Assembly: GCA_950295325.1 (NCBI GenBank)
Contig: OX485806.1
Span: 33,726,001 to 33,790,000, forward strand
Direction: 5' to 3'
DNA: 64,000 bases
Source of the DNA: Polytrichum commune
Taxonomy: Eukaryota > Streptophyta > Polytrichopsida > Polytrichales > Polytrichaceae
Shown here: positions 1 through 9,879 of the stretch, in pieces
Layout: each line of letters opens with the position of its first letter
Numbering within the stretch: the stretch's first letter is position 1
Program-made: the position numbers and the translations under genes
Notes under the pieces: generated by a model
Databases searched by the model: none
What the model was told of the DNA's origin: nothing
Seen by the model: the letters and a program-made list of their open reading frames with translations, nothing else

Positions 1-60
1 GGAAGTTGAAGAGGCTATGGTCTCCACAGTTTCAAACCATTCATGTTCTATCCTACTAAC

Positions 61-1500
61 CAGGGCTGTTTTTTCACAAAGTTTTTACCCGTCCACGTCC
101 CAAAACCTCGAATTGAAAGGCAAAAAAAATTGCAACCCGTCCCAAAACCGGTAATTTCAAAACCAACCCGTCCATGGAAAGGTTGAAGAAAAAACAACCC
201 ATCCCAAAACCGGTAATTTCTAAACCAACCCATCCATGAAAAGGTTAAAGTAAAAAACAAATCGATAAAGATAACCCGAAAGATGTCGGCATGTGATTGG
301 TGCACTTGCCACTTGGAAACAATAGTATCTTACTATCTTCGTTCATTTTTGCTTTTTCTATTATAATTACCAATTTGCCAGCCTGCCACTGCCCCATTTT
401 GTCTGTTTGTCCACAGACTAGTTCAGAGAAACTGAACTAGACTCAGTCACTCAAACTCAACTGGTTCATTTGAAACTAACTCGAATTCAAGAAGTTGGAG
501 AGTGCCGCTGGAACAATCTCCTCCTGCAATCTTGAACTTCAACAGGTGTTTTCTCAAACTCAACTGGTTCATTTGAAACTAACTCGAATTCAAGAAGTTG
601 AAGAGTGCCGCTGGAACAATCTTCTCCTGCAACCTTGAACTTCAACAGGTGTTTTCTCAAACTCAACCGGTTCATTTGATGACTGCAACCAAGTTATCTC
701 TCACCGGTCTCTCAGTTGCTTTAGCTTTCAGTTGCATATGTTCGATTCATTAGCATCCTAAATCTTGAGAGTCTTATTCCTCTCTTTTGTTGTGGGTTGA
801 GTGCAGATTCAAGGGCTGCGCAGGAAATTTTTGTCAATTCGAGTTAAACCCTAGCAAATTGCAGGGTTGAGCTTGTAAGTTGTTGGGTCAATGTATGAGT
901 AGATATTTGAGCCTTATCAAACCTAATCAAAAGTCATCTATGCACCTGTTTGAAGTTGGAAACTTTGGATGCTTTGATGCGCATTTCATGTGCAAATATT
1001 CCAGTTGAAAACATCAATTGGAATGCAGTGATGCTTGTTTGGAGAAACATGAAGGATAGGAGAATTCATCCACTTCTTTGAAGGGTAAGTAGCTCTTTAT
1101 TTTTGAACTTTTTAACATGTTTATATATACTAATTCTTATTCAATTACTAAGTTTACCTTCAATTGTAATCTTTGACATTATGTTAAAAAGGTTCTAAAT
1201 TTTGTGGTTGATGAATTAATGTATGCAGGTGAATCAAGCACTTCAAGATTGATAGTTTGATTGGGTATTTGTGGTTTGATTGCATTATGCTTATATTCAC
1301 ATGTCATATATGACATAACGTAATTGATATTTGTACCATTTTTTTAAAATAAAATTAAAATAAAATTTTAGAACCCGTCCAAAGTAAATTTGACACGTCC
1401 CAAAACCGGTTCATTTTCTAAGAACCCGTCCACTGGAACTGTTTTTTTTTTATGAACATGTCCCTAGACATGTTAGGGACCTTGTGAAAAAACACCCCTG
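61..1500. mobile_element. Non-autonomous hAT element, complete ends and perfect 8-bp target duplication
   Basis: The element opens with CAGGGCTGTTTTTTCACAA and closes with its complement (TTGTGAAAAAACACCCCTG), giving terminal inverted repeats that match at about 20 of 22 positions. It is flanked on both sides by CTACTAAC (53-60 and 1501-1508). A CAGGG terminus plus an 8-bp duplication is the hallmark of the hAT superfamily. Subterminal words of the form AACCCGTCC recur in one orientation near both ends (about 88, 135, 165, 197 and 229 on the left; 1373, 1392 and 1425 on the right), as expected for hAT transposase binding sites. No transposase reading frame is visible in its 1440 bases, so it would depend on a partner elsewhere. 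The interior carries a 103-bp tandem repeat. Confidence 0.88.
450..679. repeat. Two-and-a-bit copies of a 103-bp tandem repeat inside the hAT element
   Basis: The unit beginning CTCAAACTCAACTGGTTCA starts at 450, again at 553, and partially at 656, an exact 103-base period with only a few substitutions between copies. Related sequence occurs at 4841-4905 and 12780-12935, so the unit also exists outside this element. No long reading frame on either strand looks like a protein. Confidence 0.9.
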
Positions 1501-1508
1501 CTACTAAC

Positions 1509-2001
1509 CCTTGGCAACAAATGAAATGTTCAGATTGTTAAGACCATTGGTTGTGAAGAGCCCAAGAAGGCATTCAAACTTGTTCGTTGGAACTCTAGTA
1601 AGTTATGTGATATTTTGGAATGTACTAAGGTGATTTTGCTCTAAAAATGCTAGAGCGGTAACCTTGAAATTAATCAAGATAGGTTATTTGAACATGTTAG
1701 TCAACTATCTTGTGATATAATCAATGGGATGAACATCGTAATGATTAATGAACAAGAGAATAAGAGAATAAATTGAATTCAAAAAAGAAAGAGAATAAAG
1801 TAATGAACCATGTTATGAGCTATTAAACAACATATGTAGTTTGTCCTATTGTTGCAATCCATGGACATAGTGGTTACTTTGGCCAAGGGTAGGTAAAAGG
1901 CTATGTTGGATTGTATAATTAAAATAAGATTTAATCAGTGAAACAGAGAAATCTTGTAAGGATGATTGCACTGCCTATTCAAGTTACATTAAAGGAGCTT
2001 G
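1509..2001. other. Unassigned AT-rich stretch
   Basis: Nothing recognisable: no long reading frame, no clear inverted termini. The left duplication of the retroposon at 2013 lies at its end. Confidence 0.5.
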
Positions 2002-2012
2002 ATTAACATGAC

Positions 2013-2102
2013 AGATAGATAGATAGAAACTCTGGTCCCTTTTTTGCAAGGGGCCGGCGTGAATAAAGTGTCCGTTCGTAATGCCAATGACCCGATGCCC
2101 AC
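2013..2102 (-). mobile_element. Very short SINE-like retroposon, copy 1, with 11-bp target duplication
   Basis: A 90-bp insert is bracketed by perfect direct repeats TTAACATGACA at 2002-2012 and 2103-2113. Read on the minus strand it starts GTGGGCATCGGG, contains a CGGACACTTTATTCACG core, then a G/C-rich hairpin (GGCCCCTTGCAAAAAAGGG region), and ends in a TTTC(TATC)n tail. Two further copies with the same layout lie at 2294-2370 and 55870-55946. Direct-repeat flanks of 10-11 bp and a simple 3' tail point to retroposition. The size is below that of ordinary tRNA-derived SINEs, so it may be a 5'-truncated or minimal SINE. Confidence 0.65.
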
Positions 2103-2293
2103 TTAACATGACACTATTGATTACACCAAAGCACCATTGGCTTTGGTAAAAAAACGTCAAATAAGTTACTACATGCAAGATTGTTGACGATGCTTGTGCT
2201 TATGCTTGGGCACCACACGTAGTCCAAATAAATGCACTCAACTTGCACTTAACTACATGCAAACACCTCCAACCCAGAGAGAAGAAAATAAAA

Positions 2294-2370
2294 AGAGAAA
2301 AACTTTGGTCTCCGGAGGAGACCGACGTGAATTAAGTGTTTGTTCGATCCTTCCCCAATCCGTTGCCCAC
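2294..2370 (-). mobile_element. SINE-like retroposon, copy 2
   Basis: This copy is homologous to 2013-2102 and closest to 55870-55946. On the plus strand it reads as an A-rich tail (AGAGAAAAAC), the hairpin GGTCTCCGGAGGAGACC, the core GACGTGAATTAAGTGT, then GTTCGATCC and a GTTGCCCAC end. The hairpin plus T-rich tail (minus strand) resembles a Pol III type 3' end. No clear target duplication was found for this copy. Confidence 0.55.
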
Positions 2371-2536
2371 AGGACAAAGGTATGGAAGTAAGGATCTACT
2401 CCACCCTTTCGAGAGTAGACACTATAGTCACAAGTAACCAGTAACAAGGACCAAAATGGTTAGTTTTTAGATTTTATCAGTATGGGTTTGGCCACCGAGT
2501 CCCTAACTCATTATTGGTTGATTGAATGGAGTAGCT

Positions 2537-2980
2537 TTAGTTATTAGAGCTAGCTTTAACTATGGGGGGGGGGTCTAGTGTTTGGGGTAGCGGTTGGTGG
2601 TTTTCTATTCTTCTTTTGTGGAGGAGGATAGACATGGCATATTTTATAGCGATAGTATTGATGTTTTTGAAGGTATTTTTAATGGTAGGCATAGGTATTT
2701 TGAAATTAATTTCGAGTGATTTCATAGATGGAATGTGTGTAGTGGCTCTGGCGCCTACAGTTATGGTGATAAGGGGATCGACTTTCCATCCTCGGGCAAC
2801 AGTACTAGCGATTAATGGTCTGTATTTGTTATTTTTTGCTTCGAGTGTTTCTGGCGAGAATCTGTCATTGCAGTATGTGAATTCAATAAATTGTATGGTG
2901 AGGTTGGGGTCTATGTCTGTGGGGGGGTCATTTTGGTATGATAAGCCTTTAACACACAAGATGTCAGGTCTACCTCCCAC
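2537..2980 (-). pseudogene. Fragment resembling the C-terminal endonuclease of an R2/NeSL-type LINE
   Basis: A 147-codon open frame without internal stops. Residues 4-7 read RPDI, followed at 30-39 by QFIEFTYCND, then KYRPL at 52-56, a GW at 64-65, VGARATTH at 75-82 and a helical, basic tail with HKRRIENHQP at 121-130. The order PD, then an acidic hydrophobic strand, KY-x-PL and a Gly-Ala-Arg turn, fits my knowledge of the restriction-like endonuclease domain at the end of early-branching LINE proteins. Nicking of target DNA for reverse transcription would be its role. No reverse transcriptase lies upstream: the frame is cut at its start by a MITE fragment (2990-3030). A 157-codon frame on the opposite strand spans the same bases and is probably its shadow. 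Either reading lacks a host-gene context. Confidence 0.4.
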
Positions 2981-2989
2981 CCATTATTA

Positions 2990-3030
2990 TCTAGAATCTA
3001 GTGGCCGAGTGACCTACATGAAAACTCACC
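2990..3030. mobile_element. Solitary terminus of Tourist-like family 2
   Basis: CTAGTGGCCGAGTGACCTA followed by a CATGAAAACTCACC end matches the right terminus of the element at 11860-12263 and the palindrome at 45817-45887. No matching left terminus was found, so this is a truncated copy. Confidence 0.55.
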
Positions 3031-3145
3031 ATTAGATGGCTTAGATTAATATCGAATTTTCTAAAGTCCGAGCTCTTTACATCCACACGCTTAGATTATT
3101 TGAAATGTTTCTCGATTTCTATCTTTAAAAATCTCAAGGAGGAAA

Positions 3146-3158
3146 GGGGGGGGGGGGG
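3146..3158 (+). repeat. Poly-G run of 13
   Basis: Uninterrupted guanines. One of many such runs in the window (see findings). Confidence 0.95.
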
Positions 3159-3232
3159 TAAAAGATAACTGATTTCAGACCTGTTGAGAAATAAGATAGT
3201 TAATTATCCCATCGCCTACATGTTTAGGGTGT

Positions 3233-3310
3233 GGAGTTGGTGGCAAGATGCTCTCTTTCAAAAGCATGAGTTGAGGGGTTCAAATCTTTGAATCCATACT
3301 TGATTAGCCT
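3233..3310 (+). mobile_element. Possible tRNA-derived SINE head
   Basis: GGTGGCAAGATGCTC followed about 35 bases later by GGGGTTCAAATC resembles the A and B boxes of a tRNA-type Pol III promoter (the B box consensus GWTCRANNC is met by GTTCAAATC). There is no cloverleaf closure, so it is not a functional tRNA. It abuts the MITE at 3313, which may have cut it. Confidence 0.3.
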
Positions 3311-3312
3311 AA

Positions 3313-3816
3313 GGGCCACTTCACACACGAGCCACGAGCCGTGAGTACAAAATTGTGAGAGCCCAAAAGAAAGTGTCCAAAGGCCGTCCCAACACACCTC
3401 CGAAATCATGTAGTGTGGTCACCAATCCTCAAGTGTAGTGTAAAGCCATATGTGACCGGGCCCTCAACCAAATGTTATTTCAAGGAATTTTTATTCATGC
3501 AAGTCCTCACACATTATAAAATAGAATAAATCAACGGTTGTGAGTGTTTGGAGTGCCGTGGTTTCCTGGTTTTGTGTTAGGCCTATCTCCAAGAGGTGGC
3601 TTTTGAAAATAGTCCAAGTGACCATGGAACATAATCCATTTGATGCCATGTAGGAATCCATGTAGACTTTACATCCACCTTGCAACATTCACATACTCCG
3701 TTGGTCCCTCAAGCGTAAGTGTGAAGCGAACTTGAACCGGCTCCGCCTTTTTCCACCAATGAGAGTGCTTGAAATGTAATGGTCATGGGCTCTCAGTCTT
3801 GTGTGTGAAGTGGCCC
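3313..3816. mobile_element. PIF/Harbinger (Tourist-like) MITE, family 1, copy 1
   Basis: A 504-bp element with terminal inverted repeats starting GGGCCACTTCACACAC, flanked by TAA at 3310-3312 and 3817-3819. A GGG-starting terminus and a 3-bp TWA duplication are diagnostic of PIF/Harbinger. It is homologous end to end with 25787-26287 (same orientation), 32449-32947 and 60773-61279 (opposite orientation). It encodes no transposase; short frames inside are non-coding. Confidence 0.9.
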
Positions 3817-3819
3817 TAA

Positions 3820-4840
3820 GTAGGTTAGCCATGTTGGAAGTTGGTGGAGAAGTGGGAATTTATAGAGAGGAGTGTGTTTGTCTTTTATACTACATAGTGA
3901 GCCACGTGTGATTTATTTATATGTTTGACGGTTTCTCAAATTCCAGTATTGCAAATTCATCACGATAAAAGAAGCTGGTAAAATGGCATTTATTGTGGTT
4001 AATTACCAACAATACTATTTTCCACAAGGTGGAGCAGAAATGGCATGGATTCGACAAACCCCCATGTTAACACGATTTTGACAAGGGAAGAACACAAAAA
4101 CAACACGACTTTAGAATGACATCGTTCTCAACACGCCACTCAAAACTCAACACATGTGTCTTACTTCAATATTATTTTGAAAAACATGTCAAATTTCTGC
4201 TCAAAATAAACCTCCTCATCCCCCTCCTAGTGATAGTCGAACTAAAATCGATAGCACACATGGCAACCTTGCTTCAGAGTGAGCATGATGCTACAACCAC
4301 AACTAAACGCAACCTTGACACCTGCAATTCACAAGAACATCATTGGATTTACCATAGAGAGCTCTGTATTTCATCTTTACTTGTGTCAGAATATAATTTC
4401 CACGTAGGATACAAGTGGGTCTTAGCGAAGGGGAACACGACACATGGCAACATATGAGTGGAAAACAATCAATTTTTGTGGGAGTAGAGAGCCCTCCACC
4501 GTAATTTGCTCTTGGGATTTGCATGAGGGACTCGGTACCCAATTCAAGAGCTTATAAGATAGCGATCTCATTGGTGGATAGTGTTGGGGTTTGGGACCTT
4601 GCCGACCTTACAAAAAGTGGCCATACATGTCAGTAATTTCTTGCTAGGTGTGTGAGCGGCGAGTTGCCTTGAGATTCGAACTTTGTGTATATGTGAGCAG
4701 TGATGGGGGCGATTTTTGGGCATAACCGGTTGAGATCCTAGTGTTTGCAAGTCCAAGCGGTTACATGTTGACATCCTCCATGTTTTCCTTTATTAAAGTG
4801 GGGTATGTTCTATAAATTCCTCTAAAATGAGCGGTAGTTT
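3820..4840. other. Unassigned stretch
   Basis: No feature supported. Reading frames of 113 codons or less on either strand show no recognisable motif. Confidence 0.5.
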
Positions 4841-4905
4841 TCCTGCAATCTTGAACTTCAACCGGTTATTTTTCAAACTCAACCGGTTTATTTGTAACTA
4901 ACTGT
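4841..4905. repeat. Dispersed copy of the 103-bp hAT-interior unit
   Basis: TCCTGCAATCTTGAACTTCA followed by a CAACCGGTT-rich segment matches the tandem unit at 450-679 over about 65 bases. Confidence 0.7.
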
Positions 4906-5039
4906 CGGTTCTCCCCGATCATTGTATATGAGAGGAAGAAAGAGAGGGAAATATGGCTTCGATTGCAAGTTTGTGGGAGTAAGGGCCGTGTAGTTAGGTT
5001 TTTGCTATGACTTAAAACAACAAACCTAGGGAACTAAAT

Positions 5040-6780
5040 CTCCAGGAAGACTGAGATAGTGTCTATAAGGGTTAATGTCACATTGGATTAAGGATTATAA
5101 TAACAACTTAGGGTCTTTCTTCCTTCATTCCTTCTTAATTCCACTTATTCTCCACTCTTATGGTTCCTTTGTGCTTTCTTTGTCGTGAGTGATTCCGTCC
5201 TATCTTTAGGAAAGTTTCTATCACTCTATGTCTTTGACCTATTCTAGTCGTGAAGCTCAAAAGCTTGGCAAGTTGTCATGGGCAATTTGTCAGGACATAG
5301 TCCGGGGTAATGTCTTTTTGTAACCACATCGTCTTTGCATCTCAAGAATTAAACTTTGCAATAATCTCAGATTAATTCATTTTAATTCGACTTACAGTCG
5401 TTCGGCAATCTTCTCAAAACTGTAATCACCATCTTCATCTTCAACTTATCTGGCAACTTGTCATCACCAACATCCACAAGATTATATATAATCCAAGCAT
5501 CAACGATGTAGGCGATATTCCTTGATTAAGGCCTTAGTCCATTATAATCTCAAGGTGATTTGCCTTTGGTAATGTCTTACACTAATTGATCAGTTTCTCT
5601 TTCCTGAGAGGGTAATGTCTTTCGCAGCTTACAACCTGCTTCAAATTACATCTTGTATGCATTCACTGCATTGGCTTCACACCTGGTAATGTCTTGGAGT
5701 AGGCATCCGACTATGCTCTGTCAAGCTAACCTCTCCGTCCCCTCTCTCTCTCTCTCTCTCTCTCTCTAACGTCTATAGCCCTATACGCCTCTACCCTCTC
5801 ATCTGTACTTCTCTGATCTCATGTAGGCGATAGCCAAAGGTTACAGGCGATAGCCCTTCTCCAACGCTTCGGCTCTCTGTCCTCACAGGCGATGGTCCTT
5901 CTCAGACTACTTGCCCTCGTTGGTTCTTCTCCCACATTGCTTCTCTCGATACTGGCCTATTGCCCAAGATCTTGGCTTGACCTCACAACGGCTCAAGACT
6001 CTATTGTGCTCTCTTGATTATTAACCAGCGCTCTTCTGCGCTCTCTCGGCCATTGCCCATTCATCCCCTCTCGGCAAATAGCCCTTGATCACTACGTCAG
6101 ACTAAGAGAAGTCTCTCTTCTGCTTATGGCCATATTCAGACTTCGACCATTGCTATTACAAAGACATTGCTTGTTTCTTCCTCACCCTCTTGGCGGATGA
6201 TTCGTTTGTTTCAACGCTCACGGCTATTGCTAGAATGTCTCAGGATGTACTTGCCCTCACGGCTCTTTTTCAGATCAAAACATACACACTTTACTACTTG
6301 CTACTACCATGGACTCAATTCAACTCAAGACAACTCGCCCTGGTACGTACCGGACGACTATGTCTACATCACAATCACATTGCACACACACAAGACTATT
6401 GCTCATTGAAATGATGCTTTACTCATATTCAAATATAACATTGCCTGAGACTGAATCACTCAGTTCTCATACGGCTATTGCTACTTCTCCCTCTTGGAGA
6501 AAGACTAATTGCACCTAGTCTCAATCACTGAAATCTGATGTTGCTAAAGCCTATTGCTCTACTCTGTGAGACTACGTCTGATTCTATACTTTGAAAATAG
6601 CCTGCTCTGACAATGGTCGGCCTCCTCCTTATCAGCGGGGGAGACGAATGCGGTTGCAACTGTCTGCGGAATGGCTATTGCCCTCTGTTCACACTGGCAA
6701 TTTGCCCCTAAGTGACTATCGCCGCTAATTGTCACTAAATTGAAAAATGTTAGCTCTCTAGCTAGGCGATAGCCCAAAAA
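5040..6780. repeat. Word-repetitive, gene-free stretch with CT microsatellite
   Basis: Two short words recur through this stretch with degenerate spacing. GGTAATGTCTT appears near 5310, 5570, 5611 and 5685. GGCGATAGCC or its near-complement GGCTATTGCC appears near 5509, 5825, 5847, 5887, 6222, 6474, 6672 and 6764. A (CT)n run lies at about 5742-5767. No frame looks like a protein. The pattern suggests a decayed array of short units or an untranslated part of an old element. I could not define a unit length. Confidence 0.4.
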
Positions 6781-6791
6781 TTGCGTTTACA

Positions 6792-7361
6792 GGCCGGTTT
6801 ACACCATGGACCATGAAGTTGGACCATGGAAGATGGTCTTTTTCTATGCTCCAGCTTTGATGGTCCGATTTCTTCAAAAAAATATTTACAAAGTTTTTGG
6901 GCCCCTCACTAGGTGTAAAGTGAATGTGGACCAAGAGGAATGACCATGCACCAAAAAAAGAATGCGTTGTTTTTATAATATATGCCCAAAAAAGGAAATT
7001 TTGGAAAAAAAAAATCAAGTTTGACCATTTTCTTGTCTTCTCTTGTCTTCTCTTGTCTTCGTCCTCTCTTCCGTAAAAAAAAATCATTAAAATTTTATTA
7101 TAACAACATTTCCTTGCCATGGGCCCTTGGCTTTTTCTACTAGAGCACCTCTTTTGGCTCTCCCACCGCAAAATCCGTTGGACCATGTCAGTGGATAATG
7201 TAGACCTTAAAATATGGCTTTGGGGGACCTTGAACTCCATGGTCACTCTAACATTTTTTTTCCTTGGTGTAAACCAAAGTGGTCCCAAGACGAGTTCAAC
7301 GACCAATTACAGATCTTACATGGCCTTGAGACGACTTCATGGTCCATGATGTAAACATCCC
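6792..7361. mobile_element. Inverted-repeat (MITE-like) element, ~570 bp
   Basis: The left end contains GTTTACACCATGGACCATGA and the right end its complement with one change (TCATGGTCCATGATGTAAAC), with weaker similarity outside (GGCCG versus GGGAT). The interior repeats CCATGG and GTGTAAA words. No transposase and no clean target duplication were found, so the superfamily is open. Confidence 0.6.
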
Positions 7362-8514
7362 CGAAGAGATGTCTCATGTGTATTTAGCTTATAAGGGATG
7401 CAAATGTTATTGAGTCAAATACTATTTCTCCTTCTCCATACTCTATTGATGAGATTTATGTCGTCAACTTTTTGTTGCATTAGCAAATCTATGATGAAAT
7501 ATTAACCACAAAAAAAAACAGATAAAAAAGCAGTTTTCTCCTTATTCAGTTATAGTTAGTGGAAGTTCAAGATTGTTGATTCCTTTACTTGACACGTAGG
7601 TGTTGCCAATTGTGTTCAATATTAAGTGTGGAGTAGTTAGATATATTAGAAGACATCTCCCAAACTCTTATAAACACATGTCTTTTGTAATGTTTGTTTT
7701 TTGATCTCTGCTTAAACACACACCAATCAAATATAAGTATGTGATTTAGAAAAGTTAGCCGAAAAGCATGTGTTTGAATTAGACATGTATGGACCCAACA
7801 AAAACAAATCCAAATGGATCCACACATGTTTACTTTGAATGTCTATCACCTTGAAAATCTTGATCACAAAAATCCATTAATGGTTGTTTTTTATGTGTCA
7901 TGAAGTGTTGTGGAAGTGTCCACATCTCACAAGCCATTCCACCACTTGAACTACATTTAATGTGTGCAAGTTTCTATCACTTTGACATATTTATGATTTT
8001 AGCCAATCTTATCAAGTCTTCATCAAAACAATGCAATTGTATTTATGATGTATCTTTTGAAACGATTGCTTTAGAATGTCACACTATTAGGGTACATCTT
8101 CATCAAGTGACACGTGTTAGGAATAAGTTATCAAGTGGTCTTGGATGGTGCAACTTCCAAAGATACTATTTTGAGGTAGAATAAACCTCTACTAGCCTCA
8201 TGCTTATAAATGACTTTGTCACTTTTGAGCTCATGATTAAGAATTGTTAACCATGGCACTAGCAAGTTGGGCTTCAACATCATATTTGTGAAATGAGGGA
8301 AGCTAAGATCTTAGCAATGAGCAATGAGTAGTGAGCAGTATCTTGCGAGTGATGAGACTTGGCAACATGTGAATTGTTGGTTCAAAATAATAAAACCCGC
8401 ACGATTATAGGGTTTATAATGTAAAATTTACTTTTGGTTTAAAACATTTAATGTTAAATAATCAAGATATTATATTTCATTTTCACATCAAATATTGCTA
8501 TTACCATGCAATAT
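7362..8514. other. Mostly unassigned; contains a diverged dispersed repeat
   Basis: The part at about 7575-7760 shares an ordered set of words with 46745-46930 (TTGTTGATTCCT, CCAATTGTGT, GAGTAGT, ACACACCAAT) and more weakly with about 20880-21050, 27210-27260 and 35930-36040. The rest holds nothing I can name. Confidence 0.45.
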
Positions 8515-8522
8515 AGTATGTG

Positions 8523-9118
8523 TAGGGGTGGAGCCAAGGGGGGCTGGGGGGGGGGGGCTCAGCCCCCTTGAAATCAGTAGTAGAAAACCATGCCAAAACG
8601 ACTACAAAATTTTCTTTTTTCTTTTGCAACTGCAATGTTAATTTTTTGGGACATGTAATACACCGTTGGAAAGGTGTTTTCAAGATCTTTCCAACGGTAT
8701 ATTACAAGCCCCTAAATTCCTAAATTTTAATTTGGTAAAACCAAAAAAAATATGCAATTGTTTAGCGACTATAGAGCAGGGTGGTCAAAAGAACCGCAAT
8801 GGAAAATCGACAGCGGTTCTCTTTTGCAATGTTTTCTACAAGTGCATTGAAGGAAAGTTGGGCATTTGCTTACTATTGGCAATGATTGGATGGTCATCTG
8901 ATGATAATATATATCAAAAAGACCATTGCCAAAGCTTTGGATATTAACGGCATTATCAAAAAATTTATGGGAATGTCAGTTCAATGAGTCCAAATCTCTC
9001 AGTTTATAATCAAATCCAACCACCTTTTGAAATTTGATATTAAGATATACATTGGATATTTCCATATTCAGAGGTCAGCCCCCCCCCCCCCGGGGTCAAA
9101 ATCCTGGCTCCGCCCCTA
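8523..9118. mobile_element. hAT-type MITE with 8-bp target duplication
   Basis: The termini TAGGGGTGGAGCCA and TGGCTCCGCCCCTA are inverted repeats (13 of 14). Flanks are AGTATGTG (8515-8522) and AGTATTTG (9119-9126), 7 of 8 identical. The GGGGCGGAGCCA terminus is one I know from plant hAT MITEs. Just inside each end lies a long homopolymer (12 G at 8546-8557; 13 C at 9079-9091), placed symmetrically. An internal perfect-looking hairpin lies at 8652-8707 (arms around CCGTTGGAAAG and CTTTCCAACGG). No coding capacity. Confidence 0.88.
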
Positions 9119-9126
9119 AGTATTTG

Positions 9127-9529
9127 CCATAGTCAAATCATGAAGCAAACACTTAAAAACCAAATTTGGTTATTGGTTGTAACCACCGTTGAATACAAAC
9201 ATTTAATGTCAGCTACTATAGGGCTGAAAAAAATTATGGAGCTACATCAAAAAACCATGTGAAGCTCATTGGTATAAATTAGCAAGCGATGTGATTTAGA
9301 ATATCATGCCAAGATATTAGTAAGCGCACTTGAACGCCAAGTGTCATGAGATGACACTTAAAGTGAAGTTGATAATCACCAATATAACCTAGCATACACT
9401 TCTAAATAGGGTAAGTGACACTCTACTATGCATCTAATGCTAAAAACCATGGCATATTTCCATGTGAGCAATAATATGTCAAAGCTTATATGATGGTGGA
9501 ATTTAAACCCCAAACTGCAAATTGAACTT
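9127..9529. other. Unassigned stretch
   Basis: No feature supported. Confidence 0.5.
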
Positions 9530-9549
9530 ATGCCATGGATTGAAGTGTA

Positions 9550-9680
9550 AGATATTGTTCTCCCTCTTTAATATGACATGTTTGCTCATGCAAGAAAGTG
9601 TCATATTATCCGAATGTTGCATTCTCGATAATTTCGCATTTTGGCCTCAAATGTTGTATTGTCAAGGTTTTTCACAAAAT
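9550..9680. mobile_element. Fragment of pogo-like MITE
   Basis: CTCCCTCTTTAATATGACAT followed by a TCATATTATCCG word parallels the left end of the element at 16674 (CTCCCTCTTTAGTATGACA, then TCGTATTATCGAG). The right half is not clearly present. Confidence 0.35.
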
Positions 9681-9789
9681 TGCCTATTTCAATGTAATTT
9701 ATGATTTTGTATGCACAATGAAGATACATAAGTATGTAATAACATTTTTATTGAAGAAATATGCTTACCACATCACACAATTTATAGTT

Positions 9790-9835
9790 TATATATATAT
9801 ATATATAAATATATATTTACACACACACACACACA
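9790..9835. repeat. TA and CA microsatellites
   Basis: An (AT)n tract from about 9790 to 9817 is followed directly by (CA)n to 9835. Confidence 0.9.
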
Positions 9836-9879
9836 GTCCCATGATGATCTCTTCACCATATTACACACTACAAAAATAA

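Noticed and set aside
2562-3035. 157-codon plus-strand frame with hydrophobic segments
   Set aside because: It lies fully opposite the minus-strand endonuclease-like frame, which has coherent family motifs. Its start sits in a poly-G run, so I treat it as a shadow.
3491-3688. 65-codon frame inside PIF copy 1 with a similar frame in copy 4
   Set aside because: The similarity reflects the shared MITE sequence. The frames are short, and equivalent frames are broken in copies 2 and 3.
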